Origin: Nephrocerus scutellatus
Lineage: Eukaryota > Arthropoda > Insecta > Diptera > Pipunculidae
DNA: 64,000 nucleotides
Direction: 5' to 3'
Assembly: GCA_947095585.1 (NCBI GenBank)
Contig: OX352761.1
Coordinates: 52,316,019-52,380,018 of the forward strand
The position numbers were made by a program, and so were the translations under genes. Within the stretch, counting starts at the first letter, position 1, and each line of letters begins with the position of its first letter. Below are positions 32,195-43,193 of the stretch, piece by piece. The notes under the pieces are model-generated. The model saw only the letters and a program-made list of their open reading frames with translations, was not told the DNA's origin and did no database searches.

Positions 32195-32496
32195 ATAATA
32201 ATAATATTTGGCGCGACAGACCATTGCGGTCCAAGGCCTAACTTCTTGCGACCATTTGTGCTGCACATGTTAATTTTTTGGACACAAATGGAAGGGACCT
32301 ACAATTTAAGGCCGGATCCGAACGGCGAATTGAGAAGCTTTCCGTGACAAGGTATTAATTACTCTCGGAACGTTTGTCACCAATTCGCAAGAGGTGAGGC
32401 GAGGACACCGTGAAAAATACTTTTTGGTGTTGCTGGGATTCGAACCTGAACCTCCTGCGCAGCAGCCATGTACATTACCACTGAGCCACGGCGCCC
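32195..32496 (-). mobile_element. Complete tRNA-derived SINE, 302 bp, TSD AGGGGGTTAATTA
   Basis: Minus-strand element starting GGGCGCCGTGGCTCAGTGG. The tRNA-like head (32427-32496) has an A-box-like TGGCTCAGTGG (complement of 32478-32488) and a B box GGTTCGAATCC (complement of 32436-32446). The body continues with TTTTTCACGGTGTCC and CTCAATTCGCCGTTCGG and ends in an (ATT)n tail. Perfect 13-bp duplications AGGGGGTTAATTA flank it (32182-32194 and 32497-32509). It would be transcribed by RNA polymerase III and mobilised by a LINE partner. Confidence 0.9.
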
Positions 32497-32509
32497 AGGG
32501 GGTTAATTA

Positions 32510-32810
32510 GTGTCATATAAAAGGTAATAAAGGTGGCGTGTCTAAAAGTGAGTGGGTCTAAATATAGGTATCTAATGAAAGGTGGAAATTACTTCTGCAC
32601 AGCGATACCATTTGCAATTGGGCCCAATTTTATCTTTAAAATTTATACAATAAAATGCCAAGTGCAATTAAGTACTTGACAGTATATTATAAATAAAACG
32701 GAATTTATATGATTGATTGATTATGTCTTATATCCCCTTGTGGGTCCTAGGGCCTCTACTACGCCTACGCGCCATCGCGTGCGGTTCCTGACAATGAGCT
32801 TCAGCTCACT
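32510..32810. repeat. Continuation of the dispersed repeat, AT-rich
   Basis: After the SINE TSD the sequence GTGTCATATAAAAGGTAATAAA and AATGAAAGGTGGAAATTACTTCT continues the dispersed-repeat family seen at 31572-32181. No gene is visible. The LINE fragment starts at about 32720-32811. Confidence 0.55.
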
Positions 32811-34520
32811 CTAACTCTTCCCCAATTGCCGTGACTCCTCCTCAGCTGCTCTGCGCCATGTATTTCTCGGACGACCCGTGCTTCCACTATCCTGAGATAA
32901 TGGATTCCATTCCATTGCATAGTTTGCTATGGAACTGTCGCCTTTTCGGAGTGCATGACCAATCCACTGCCATTTCCGTCGTTGGATGGTTGTGCCTATT
33001 GTTCCTGACATCTGGTAAAGATGTTCGTTAGAGATACGGTTAGGCCAGAAAACCCTTAAGATGTTCCGTAGGCACATATTTACGAACGTTTGTAATCTTT
33101 TTGCGATAGTAGCGGTCACCTTCCAAGTGCTGCACCCATACAACAGCCCAGATTCAACATTTGAACGGAACAGTCGCAGCTTGGTGTTTAAGCTGATCGC
33201 ATCGCTTCGCCATATCATGGACATCATTCCAAACACTGATTTTGCTTTGCCGATTCGGTTGACAATGTCCTGTTCGGTTCCACCTTCGGTCGAGACAATA
33301 CTCCCAAGATATTGGAAACTTTCTACTCTCTTTACCGGCTGTCCAGCAATGTTAACTTGAGTTACTGAGTTAGTTCCGAGGTTGATGATTTTGGCTTTGG
33401 CAGTATTAATCTTCAAACCCGCAACATTTGCCTCCCTTTCCAGAGAGTAAACAAACGTCGTCAGCGTAATCCAGGAGTTTCAGTTGAGATGTAAGAGTCC
33501 AACGAATTCCCCCGTTTCCAGTAGATAAAGCTGCGCGAAGTACATCGCTAATCACCAACAAAAAAAGCATCGGTGATCGAATGCAACCTTGTCGTACCCC
33601 ACTTAGGATCTCGAATTCCTCTGACAGCTTTCCTCAGAGCCATCATAGGTTGCTTTAATAATAGTTATTAGTTTATCAGGTATATCTCTCCTGCGCAAGG
33701 CGAGCCAGATAAACTGTCTGTTGACACTGTCAAACGCCTTCTCAAAATCGATGAACAGCAGGTGCAGTGGTGACTGGAATTCAACGCACTGTTCAATAAT
33801 GATCCGCAGGGTGTTGATGTGGTCTACACAGGAGGAGCCAGTTCGGAAACCTGCTTGTTCGGCGTCGAGAACTTTCTGCCTCCCAAACTCTCTCTACAAG
33901 AGGATATAAATATCTGCTGATGTCGTTGGAGGCACGCAGAAGCTCTTCGGGTATACCATCTAGTCCTACCGACTTGTTATTCTTTAGTGCGTTGATCGCG
34001 GTAGCGATCTCATGTTTACTGAGAGTTGAGGTACGAATACGGGAAATTGTTACTTCCGGCAGCTCCGTTTGATTTGGGTGCATATCGTTAGCGAATACAC
34101 TGTTAAGGACCGTAGAGAAATGCTCCTATCATCGCTTGAGCTGGTCCTCATCTGAAACGAGTACGGCATCATCTAGGCCTTTCACCGGATGTTGGCTAGA
34201 GCAGTGACCACGTGTCAGCTCTTTCTCTCTGCTTCTGAGGCCAGGTTGTTATAATTACGATTGTCTTACACTACGCTGCACTTCTCTCATTTTGCTTCGA
34301 TACAGGGACTCTAGTTCGAACCTCGCTGTTGCTGGGATATCTACAATACGAGCTTTAAGAAGCTTACGTTCTTCAATCCGCCTACAGGTTTCTTCGGTAA
34401 GCCACGTGCTATGCCTTGCCTCTTTTCTACAAACAATACTTTCCGCTCCAGATGTGAAGACATTTTTCACAGCCTTCCAATGTTCCTGGATGGTTGTCAG
34501 CAGTGAGCTGCGATAAATGA
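32811..34520 (-). pseudogene. LINE pol (WIGHALRK-tail group), RT and C-terminus
   Basis: Minus strand, 5' to 3': ORF 34255-34470 (RHSTWLTEETCRRIEERKLL), ORF 33793-34083 with RT N-terminus (KHEIATAINALKNNKSVGLD then GIPEELLRASND), a frame-shifted QLKLLDYADDVCLLS near 33450-33500, and ORF 32811-33416 with MKINTAKAKIINLG, ESFQYLGSIVSTEGGTEQDI, GLLYGCSTWKVTATIAKRLQ and the tail QRRKWQWIGHALRKGDSSIA, STGRPRNTWRRAAEEE. YADD is intact. The endonuclease is missing, so the copy is 5'-truncated, and several frames are needed. Shares its tail with 3938-4300. Confidence 0.85.
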
Positions 34521-34529
34521 TTCCTTAAT

Positions 34530-36902
34530 TATTGGCGTATTTGAATCATTATTAAATACAAACCTCGCTATTTGTAATATTGGGCAAGAGCCCACTTTCA
34601 TAATAAAGAATAGGCGAGAAGTACTCGATGTAACTCTCGTAACAGACTTTATAGCGTATAAGGTAAGAGAATGGAAGGTTGCAAAAGAACACTCATTCTT
34701 AGACCATCGCTATTTAATCTTCAAGTTTGACATCAAACCTGCCCTTCGTGAGTCCTTTATAAATAAGAAAAGGGCAAACTGGGGTATCTATAGGGAGATG
34801 ATAGGAAAATTAATACCGGTGGCTCCAAAGCCACCAGTCACTATAGATACCATTGTAGATACTGTAACAGGTGCCATGAATCGCTCCTTTGATGCTGCCT
34901 GCCCTGTGATAAAACCAAGAGGCAAACAAAAGCCAAGTTGGTGGTCCGCGGAGTTAGAGACCTATCAGAAGGCAAGCAGGAAAGCATTTAATACCGCCAA
35001 AAGAACGGGAAAGGCTCTGGAATGGGATTCCCACAAGGAACATTTCAGAAATTATAAGAGGGAAATAAGAAAGGCACAAAGGAAGTCTTGGAAGCTCTTC
35101 TGTGACAAAATGGAATGGAAGACAAAAACCACTCCAAGTTATTTAATAAATCCGGATGGTTCATGGACGATCAAGTGAGGCATCGTTGGAAATGCTAATT
35201 GAGACTCACTTTTCTGACTCAACTCGGGTGTGTGACTCAGAAATGAGTAGGCAACATCTGGAATCTCACTCGGTTCAAACGAAAGGGATCGCGAACAAAA
35301 CGGTTTCAAACCCTTTAAATCGGCTGGCCCAGATGGGATAATCCCTGCGGAAATTTAGAATAACACGGAGTGGAAAACTCTGGAAAGACTGATAGATGTT
35401 CATATAAGGGCTAAGGTAAAACCTAGCAAAGTCCCAACATGCTTACTGCAAGGGGAAGTCTGTGGACACAGCCTTACACACCTTAATAAGCACAATTGAG
35501 AAATCAATATACTCCCAGGAGTATACACAATAAGCAGAATAATTAATCATATGCGTTAAAAAATGGGCAAATAAAAGCGGTCTGGGCGTCAACGCGAATA
35601 AGACAGAGCTTTTCCTTTTCACCAGGAAATATAAAATTCCAACAGTTGATCCGCCAACACTAAATGGTACTCCCTTAGTTTTTTCTGATCATCTTGGACA
35701 GGAAACTGAGCTGGAAAACTAATATAATAGAACGAGTAAATAAAGCGAATATTGCTTTATACTCGTGCAAGAACGCCTTTGGTAAAAAATGGGGTTTGAA
35801 ACCAAAGCTGGTACACGTCGGTAGTGAGACCAATACTACTGTATGGGGTAAGCGTATGGTGGCCAGCTATGGAAAAAACCACGCATATAAGTATATTGGG
35901 GAAGGTACAAAGAGCGGCCTGTATGCTTATATGCTTATGGCAAACAGAATGCGGCAATTACAGCTACGCGAATTTTAGCTGTCAATCAGTGAAAAAGTCT
36001 TCAAAAGGGGCACTCCACCATAACTAAATCGCTAATGCAAGAGCTGATGAAACTTGATTACATAGCACCCGTGTTATGCTTTCAAAAAGGTTTACGGACA
36101 ACAATACCTTCCCAAGAAGACTGGAAGAGTTGATCCGTTACCGATAATGAAACAATACAATTTTTCACGGATGGCTCTAAGCTAGATGGTAATGTAGGAG
36201 CAGGAGTCTTCTGTGACAAGCTAAAAGTAAGCATCTCTGTCCGTCTACCTGATAGCATATACCAGGCTGAGGTAATAGCGATTGTAGAGGTTATGATTTG
36301 GTTGAAGCATAATGTACATAATGAGTTAGCTAGACGTGGTACGAATCTCCAACTGCTACCGGAAAGGGCAGAGGTAGGGAGTCCTATCGCGACACTGAAA
36401 TTTGGGCTTCGGAAAGAGGCAGAAACAATAACAAATGTAAGGTGGGAAAACACCGACACTTGCAATATTTCAAGACAGGTCTGGCCGAAGCTGGATTTGA
36501 AGTGCTCAACTATGCTTATTTTCCTACAAAGATGTGAACTAAGAACGGTTGTAGGGATAATTACAGGACACTGCCTTCTAGGGAAACACGCGAGAAGGAA
36601 GGGTGTCGAATATAATGACTTCTGCACAAGTTGCATGGACGAGGAGGAGGAAGAGACCATAGAACATCTTCTTTGCTCATGTCCGGCACTAATGCACAGA
36701 AGGCACAAACACTTGGGAAAGCGGATAATGAATAACCTATCAGATCTCGAAAACGACAAAGTGCGAGACATACTTTGATTCATTAAGAGCTCTGAATGGA
36801 TCTTCTTCTTCTGAACGGGAAAGGTATAAGATCCTATGGTAACACAAAGATCCGTGAATGGTCTAAGTGAGCATTAGCTGCCACCGCAACCTAACCTAAC
36901 CT
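34530..36902 (+). mobile_element. I/LOA-like LINE with RNase H, truncated and internally deleted
   Basis: Starts within the endonuclease (ICNIGQEPTFIIKNRREVLD, EHSFLDHRYLIFKFD; 34560-34740). ORF 34798-35178 is the linker (KPRGKQKPSWWSAELETYQK). RT is reduced to scraps (SQHAYCKGKSVDTALHTLIS near 35440; GLGVNANKTELFLFTRKYK near 35580), then DRKLSWKTNIIERVNKANIA and RPILLYGVSVWWPAMEKT. Near 36160 FFTDGSKLDGNVGAGVFCDK marks an RNase H domain, as found in I/LOA-type LINEs, and ORF 36293-36778 ends RRHKHLGKRIMNNLSDLEN. The 3' end has CCTAACCTAACCTA. RT motifs A-C are deleted. Confidence 0.8.
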
Positions 36903-38060
36903 ACAGGCAGTTACATTTCAAATTTCAAATAGTCTTATAAGTCGTATGCTATTGTTACGAAATTCTAATTTAAGTACTAATTTTTGGACGAGCCTGTACA
37001 TTGCGATTTATCTAGGATTCTAAACCCATTATCTGCGCTACTAGCTATTTTTCGTAACAATATCTATCATTTCCTAAATTTTTATTTTAAGCTTTTTCCG
37101 CCTCACCCTTGAGGTAAGCTTTGAAATGCGTTTTTTACATGCTATCCCCAGTAGGCCTAATTTTAAAAAACGCCTGTTAAAAGGAAAAACTCATTTCTAA
37201 ATGTTAACCAAATAAGCGAGAGAATCATATCATCTCTTTGATCCAACTTACGTTAAAATTAACACACGCCCATAATGCGGTAATGTAGAACTAATTTCCA
37301 CTTTAATTTGATATCAATATTTAGGAACGCCCACTTTTAAACACGCCATTTGCTAAACGTCCATGGGAAATTAATTTTTTGGTTCTAACTCTGTCTGGGG
37401 GGTTTGTATTGAACCCAATTTACAATATGAAAGGTATTTTTATTACCTTTTATATGATACCAATTACCCCCAAACATCGACCAAACCAATTAGAAAAATG
37501 CATTTTTCAAAAAATAACTCAAAAATTTGAAAAGCTCTCTCTCCTAAAGAGGCGTCTCTTCCAAACAAGATTGTGGTTTTTGGGGTCTGCTCAATAAGGG
37601 CTTTCAGTGTCCGAAAGCCCTAACCACGTTAACCCTATAATACTCTTTGCTATATAACTCATGTTTTGTAAGGGTAAAACTCAATCATATGATATATCAC
37701 TCAATTATACGAAAAACCACATGAACCAGGTACAACTTCGGATGTTTTTCAGACTTTCGCGAGAGGTGGGACACCGTGAAAATTTCTTTTGGTGTTACTG
37801 GGATTCGAACCACGAACCCCCTGCTCAGAAGTCAATGCTCTTATCCACTGAGCCAAGGCGCCCACATTCATATGATACCAACTAATTGTTGCACATACCT
37901 GTTTTTGTATGGAAAAAACTCAGTCATATCATATTTCACTCAATTATATGAAAAACCACATGCACCAGGTACAACTTGATCAAACTTCCGTTTAAGCTGG
38001 CTTTCGCTCTTAATATCATATAAATCACATTATCAAACATGTTGAATTAGAAATTGTTCT
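36903..38060. repeat. Dispersed repeat family, inverted relative to B/B'
   Basis: Shares with 26465-27074, in reverse complement, GAGAGGCG.CTCTTCCAAACAAGATTG-type text, AAGCCCTAACC and two ACCAGGTACAACTT units (near 37725 and 37963), with CATATGATATATCACTCAATTAT between. A SINE head is embedded at 37791-37863. No coding sequence. Confidence 0.65.
37755..37863 (-). mobile_element. tRNA-like SINE head with short body
   Basis: Minus strand GGGCGCCTTGGCTCAGTGG, with A-box-like TGGCTCAGTGG (complement of 37845-37855) and B box GGTTCGAATCC (complement of 37801-37811), followed by AACACCAAAAGAAATTTTCA and CGGTGTCCCACCTCTCGCG. Same family as 32195-32496 but 3'-truncated. The ends cannot pair as a tRNA acceptor stem (GGGCGCC against GTAACACC), so it is not a working tRNA gene. 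Confidence 0.8.
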
Positions 38061-38149
38061 AAATAATTTATTATTTAATATTAATATTTAATTAAACTCT
38101 TATACAGGCTTTAGCTTCGCTAAACTGTTCTTGTTTTATAGTCCTCCTT

Positions 38150-39160
38150 TGTTTCTAAATATGGTCTCGAGGGCCATGCTAGAATTGTTGGATTTTTCTA
38201 GAATAATTTAAATACTGAAACCGTTGAGTAAAGGATCATTTGTTAGTAAGTTTTTGCAATGTTCGAATGCCTTTACGTATTTTTCAGTTAGTTTCACAAG
38301 TTTTCCCTTTTTTAAACATTCCGTAAGGGGCTTAACTATTTAGGCGAAGTCCCTAATAATAAGTTTTCTGTAATAGCCAAGCAGACCTAAGAAGCCTTTG
38401 ATCTCTTTTTGGTTTTTTGGAATGGGGTAATTTTTAATGGCACTTATTTTGTCTGGATTCGGTTTTATTCCTTCTGTCGTTACTAAATATATGCCCTAGG
38501 AAAGCGATCTCTTTTTTCATAAATTCTGATTTATCTGTTTGGACCTTGAAGTTGCATTCTCTTAACTTATCAAAAACCGCCCTGATATTTAGAATATGTT
38601 CGTCTAATGACGTTGAAAAGATGATGATATCGTATAGGTATACCCAGCAATTCTTCCCTACTAGATCTTTTAGCACGTAGTCCATAACTCTTTGGAACGT
38701 TGACTTTACTTTTTTAATCCGAAAGGCATACGGTTATACTCGTAGTGGCCTCCTTCTACCGTAAATGCTGTTTTTTGCACGTCTCTTGGGTCCATTTCAA
38801 TCTGCTGGAACCCGCTAGCTAGATCGAGTTTTGTGAAGTAGAGACATTTCCCTAGCTTATCAAGTATCTCTGAGATGTTTGGGATCGGGTAACGATCGGA
38901 TATCGTCTTTTAGTTCAAGTGCCTGTAATCTATAACGAGCCTCCACTTTTGCTTTTTTCTGGAGTCCCTTTTTTGGGATTATCCACACTGGTGAACTCCA
39001 AGGGGAGTAGCTATGTTGGATGATACCTTGCCCTAGCATATCTTCGATTTATCTGTGACCTTCTTGTTTGTGGACATAATGATACCTGCACGATTTTGTA
39101 TGGATCGGTATTTCGTCACTCGTGATAATTCTATTTCATTTTATTTGTGACTGTTAGTTT
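38150..39160 (-). pseudogene. Ty3/gypsy RT fragment with mutated active site
   Basis: From 39160 downward: TSDEIPIHTKSCRYHYVHKQ, IEDMLGQGIIQHSYSPWSSP, VWIIPKKGLQKK, then ORF 38434-38685 ([56 protein letters not shown]) and [20 protein letters not shown]. The RT box that should be YxDD is YLYD, so one catalytic Asp is lost. Frame breaks occur near 38700 and 38880. It resembles the 17.6/297-like RT type and is distinct from Gy-A and Gy-B. No LTRs were found. Confidence 0.8.
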
Positions 39161-39239
39161 GTCTCCGTCTTTATAAAATATGTCTATGCAAAGTTTGATT
39201 AGTGCTATATCTTGAATTTGTGGTTTATACTATAATTAA

Positions 39240-39380
39240 AAAAGCGCGTGTATTATTGTGTTTTATTAAGAAGGAACAAAGAAGGTAAAAAGGTTATCAC
39301 AAGTGTCATACACAATATGACATTATTTTAGTGTTGCCATACTACATATAATTAGAATGGAACATAGCAGTCTCCCACGC
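39240..39380 (-). repeat. Putative Gy-A 3' LTR or 3' end
   Basis: In minus orientation a purine tract AAGCGTGGGAGA (complement of about 39371-39382) follows the integrase end. Then come ~130 bp with an AATAAAA signal (near 39270) before unrelated sequence. No 5' LTR of Gy-A is in the window to confirm the limits. A second AAGCGTGGGAGA lies upstream near 39565-39580. Confidence 0.35.
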
Positions 39381-39439
39381 TTAATTGAAGCTAATGAGAT
39401 ATAATTTAATCTGAAAGGTAATCTCCTAAGTAGGTAAGT

Positions 39440-40260
39440 CTATTGCGTTTACGTTGCGATATGTCGTTTTAGTGTGTAGTTGTACAAGATAATGAAGTTC
39501 TCCAAATTTTTGTAGAACAGTACCAATATTCCATACTGTCTTATTGTTCCGAATGTGTTAAACTTGAACTATTTCTCCCACGCTTATTTGACGCACTCCT
39601 AGAATATGTTTTGTAGGTTAACATTTTATAAGTGGTTTTAATGCATCAAGCCGGATTCGAATACGTCTGTTGAAATATAATTCTGCTGGACTTTTTCCTG
39701 AATGAGTGGTGTTGCGCGGTAACTTTGCATAATTTCATTGACTTTCTTGTGTAGAGATCCTGGTTCTGATGACATCGATTTCAATTTACTCTTGAGTGTT
39801 TGTACGTTGCGTTCTGCTAATCCATTTGTACTAAGATGACCTGGAGCAATAAGTTTTTGAAAAATACCGTTTTTGGTGCAATACATTTTGAATTGATCAC
39901 TAGTAAAGATGGTTGCATTATCGGATACCATTATTACAGAAAACCCATGAGTAGCAAAAATGTCGGAGAGAAGATTTGTTGATATTTGCTTCGTTGGAGC
40001 ATCTCGTATGATTCGCACTTCTGCCCATCTGGATTTTGAATCAACGACGATTAGAAAAAAATGATCTTGGAAGGGTCCTGCATAGTCGATGTGTATCCTT
40101 TCCCAGTTTTCAGCTGGTTCCTCCCATTGGTGAAGTGGGGCTTTTGCCGGTTTTGCTTGAACTTTTACACATGCTTCACACGACCTTACCATTCTCTCAA
40201 TATCACGATCTATTCCTATCTAGATACAATATATTCTGGCGAGTTGTTTCATTCTGGTAA
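39440..40260 (-). pseudogene. Gy-A unit 1, integrase
   Basis: ORF 39638-40192 carries the end of the zinc region (VRSCEACVKVQAKPAKAPLH) and the core (IHIDYAGPFQDHFFLIVVDS with catalytic Asp, IMVSDNATIFTSDQF with the second Asp, LAERNVQTLKSKLKSM with the Glu). Upstream, 40260-40193 gives the H..H part, and downstream (39640-39440) a broken C-terminal domain (VRQISVGEIVQV, NKTVWNIGTVLQKFGELHYL). This is the only unit with the integrase C-terminus. Units 2 and 3 stop inside the core. Confidence 0.85.
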
Positions 40261-41842
40261 TTCCAGGATGAGTATTATGGAGTTCTTGAAGAATTTGAGG
40301 TTGAAGCATTTTTGGAATCAAAACTCGTTGACTCTTGAAGATAATGCCGTTATTGAGTGTATAAATGTCTTCACTTTCATTGGAGTTAAGTAAATTTGAC
40401 AAAATTGTAGAAAGATCTGGATCTTTAGCTGTCTCTGATGCCAATACTTCCGCATTTACATATTCGTTTGAAATTTCGAAAATTGATAGAGAACATAATT
40501 CATTTACTTCTTCGTTGATGATTTTTTCTGTAGAAGTTTTTTCGAGTAACACAGCACGAGATAAACAGTCAACGTTAATGTGCTTCGAACCTTTTTTGTA
40601 GATTATTTCGTAGTTAAGACTCGACAGGAATTCGGCATAACGCAGTAATCTCGATGATGTTATTGCAGGCATCTTGTTGTGTTGATGAAAAATCCGAGTT
40701 AGAGGACGATTGTCGGTGACAAGTTGAAATTTCCTCCCGTAAAGGTACATAAAAAAAGTGATTAATTGTTAGTATAATCGCTAAAGCTTCTCGATCTAAT
40801 TGGCTGTAATTCCTTTCAGCTGATGTTAACGATCTTCATGCGAATGCGACAGGATATTCAATACCATTAACCATATGCAAGAGTACCCCTGCAATGCCCG
40901 TAGGACTGGCGTTGCATGCTACTAATACTGATAGTTCGTGATCGAAAGGCATAAATACCTTATCGCTGGAGATTGTGTTCTTAAGTTTTAGAAACGCTGA
41001 TTCACAATTTGATGACCAATAAAATTTAGTTTGTTTTTGAAGAAGTTGACGTAATGGAAACGTGATCGTAGTTAAATCCGGTATGAATCTGGAGTAGTAG
41101 GTAACCATACCTAAAAATCTTCTAACATCATCTGCTGTAACTGGACGTGGCATGTTGACAATCGCTTGAATTTTCGCTGGAGATTTTGAAATTTTGTTAA
41201 ATTGAACAACGTGGCCCAGATATTCGATCTGAGTTTGAAAAAATGAACATTTACATTTGTTAAGGTGTAGATCGTGTTCTTTTAGTCGTTGGAGACATTG
41301 AATTAAATGGTTTCTGCATTCTTCTTCTGTTGCACCATGTACGATGATATCGTCGAAGTATGACATGGTATTCTTCAAACCGGAAAGTATTTGTTCAATG
41401 ATACGATTGAATTCTGATTGCGCCGTTTTTATTCCAAATGAAAGTCGATTTACTTTGTATGTCCCTCTATGAGTTGAGATAATTTGAATATTACACGATT
41501 CTTGACATACTCGAAGATGCAGATATGCTTTATATCAGTCAAGACGGCAGAAAATTTTTGACCCTTTGAGGTTGTTTAAAATTTCATCAATACGACGGAT
41601 TGGGTAATTTGCAGATACGATTTGTGGATTTACCCCAACTTTGTAATCGACGCAGAGTCGAACACCACCGTCAGCTTTGGGAATAATTACTAATAAAGAT
41701 CCCCAGTCACTCCTTTCAACCTTGGAAATAATTCCGGACGCTTCCAAATCTTTAAGCTCTTTGTCGACACAAGCTCGAAGTGCATATGGAACTTCACGTT
41801 CCTTGTAGAAAACTGGCTTGGCATCTTTTCGAAGTTGAAGCG
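40220..41842 (-). pseudogene. Gy-A unit 1, RT and RNase H
   Basis: ORFs 41535-41747 (SDWGSLLVIIPKADGGVRLC, YPIRRIDEILNNLKG), 40836-41378 (NTMSYFDDIIVHGATEEECR with the YFDD active site at about 41349-41360, IEYLGHVVQ, VRRFLGMVTYYSRFIPDLTT) and 40220-40750 (RNase H end: LVTDNRPLTRIFHQHNKMPA, YKKGSKHINVDCLSRA). A TGA replaces a Leu codon near 41533-41536; units 2 and 3 keep TTA there. The target sequence of Gy-B (CACTCCTTTCAACC, about 41707-41720) is intact here. The 5' side is interrupted by the copia insertion at 41843. Confidence 0.88.
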
Positions 41843-42057
41843 TTTTGAAAATATAAGTTTATTATTTAAATGATTATTTACAAAAATGTGATTTCACAAG
41901 ATGTTTGTCGAATATAAAAAAGCAACAGAAGAACAAAAAAAAAGTTTTGTTCATTGTCTTGTATAAAACATGTGTGACATTGATTTGTGTTAAAGTACAT
42001 GGAGCGAACATACCTTAAAAAAAAAGATTGACGGTTCGATATTTACATTATTCAACA
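41843..42057 (-). repeat. Copia element LTR, left copy (3' LTR)
   Basis: 215-bp terminal repeat matching 46193-46405, with about a dozen substitutions and one 2-bp length change by eye. In element orientation it begins TGTTGAATAAT and ends TATATTTTCAAAA. Flanked by AAGCG (41838-41842). Confidence 0.93.
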
Positions 42058-42121
42058 CTCCCAATAAATGAGAACTCGTCAATAAGAAAATGTAATTTTA
42101 ATTGAATACATTGTGAATCTT

Positions 42122-43193
42122 TTAAATTTTAAGCGTTGAAATAGAATCTTGTAGAGTTTTGAATCTATCCGAGTGTAATGGTTTAGTGAAGATATCGGCC
42201 AATTGATCTTTAGTACATTTGTATTGTACATAAATTTCTCCTTGTTTTAGTTTTTCTCTGATGAAGTGATATCGAATATCGATGTGTTTGGTTCGCTTGT
42301 GGAACTCTGGATTATGAATCAATCGAATTGCACTTTGATTGTCTATGAATAATATGGATGGACCTTTCACTTCTTCACCGATGTCTTTCAACAATTGACG
42401 CAACCAAGTCACTTCTTTAACGGCTGCACATCCAGCCATATATTCAGCCTCGGTCGTTGATAGTGCGACTGAAAGTTGTCGTTGACTGCTCCATGTTATT
42501 GGTCCACCATTGAGCATGAAAACATATCCGGATGTTGATCTTCGTGTATCGATGTCATTTGCATAGTCGGAGTCTGAATATCCAACAAGTTGTTCAGGAT
42601 TGATTGAAGGTTTGTATTCAATTCCTCGATTATTTGTACCAATTAAATATTTAATTATTCTTTTTACTGCGTTCCAATGTGCATCCGTATGATTTGAGAG
42701 GAATCTGCTGTAAAACTCCGACTGCAAAGGAGATGTCGGGTCGACTGACTATTGCAGCAAATATTAGACAACCGACGGCTTCTCGATACGGTAACGATTT
42801 TTCTTTAGATTCTTGACGGTTATCTATTGAATTTAGATGTAAATGTGGATCAGCCGGAATACTTATTGGATTTGCTGTTTCAAGGTTAAATCGTTTTATA
42901 ATTTGATTTATATAGTTTGTTTGATGAATAAAGATGGAACGTTTTTCACGATTTCGTTCTATTTGTAGTCCAACAAAATTATCCGGTTCGTTTATTTTAA
43001 CCTCGAAGGTCGCTTGAAGATGATGAAGTATTATTTTCAGTGCCTCTTTGGTTTCAGCCATGACTAATCCATCATCAACATAGAGTATTAATAATACTTT
43101 CACGTTGTTGAATTGTCCTCGATAGACACAATTATCAGCATTACTTTGTACGAACCCGTACTTGCTCAAAAAATATGAAATGTTGTATTCCAA
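42122..43193 (-). pseudogene. Copia pol, RT second half and RNase H
   Basis: ORF 42651-43193 contains ILYVDDGLVMAETKEAL (YVDD near 43071-43082), FEVKINEPDNFVGLQIERNR and PYREAVGCLIFAAIVSRPDI. One frame over, ORF 42122-42727 continues with RIIKYLIGTNNRGIEYKPSI, VGYSDSDYANDIDTRRSTSG, STTEAEYMAGCAAVKEVTWL and KHIDIRYHFIREKL, ending in DIFTKPLH. These are the conserved copia RNase H blocks. A single frame change near 42690 separates the two. Confidence 0.92.

Larger units (their letters stand above)
30839..32426. repeat. Segment B', copy 2 of the 1588-bp duplication
   Basis: Partner of 25732-27319. Here the left side continues an open frame (30679-30906) and the right side continues into a complete SINE with TSD, so this copy has natural flanks on both sides and is probably the original. 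Confidence 0.92.

Noticed and set aside
36082..36783. 233-codon minus-strand open frame
   Set aside because: The plus strand over the same bases carries recognisable RNase H (FFTDGSK) and LINE C-terminal sequence. The minus frame resembles nothing known.
37791..37863. Possible tRNA gene (A and B boxes)
   Set aside because: The acceptor ends cannot pair, the 3' side continues into a SINE body, and the same head occurs at 32427-32496 with a full SINE and target duplication.
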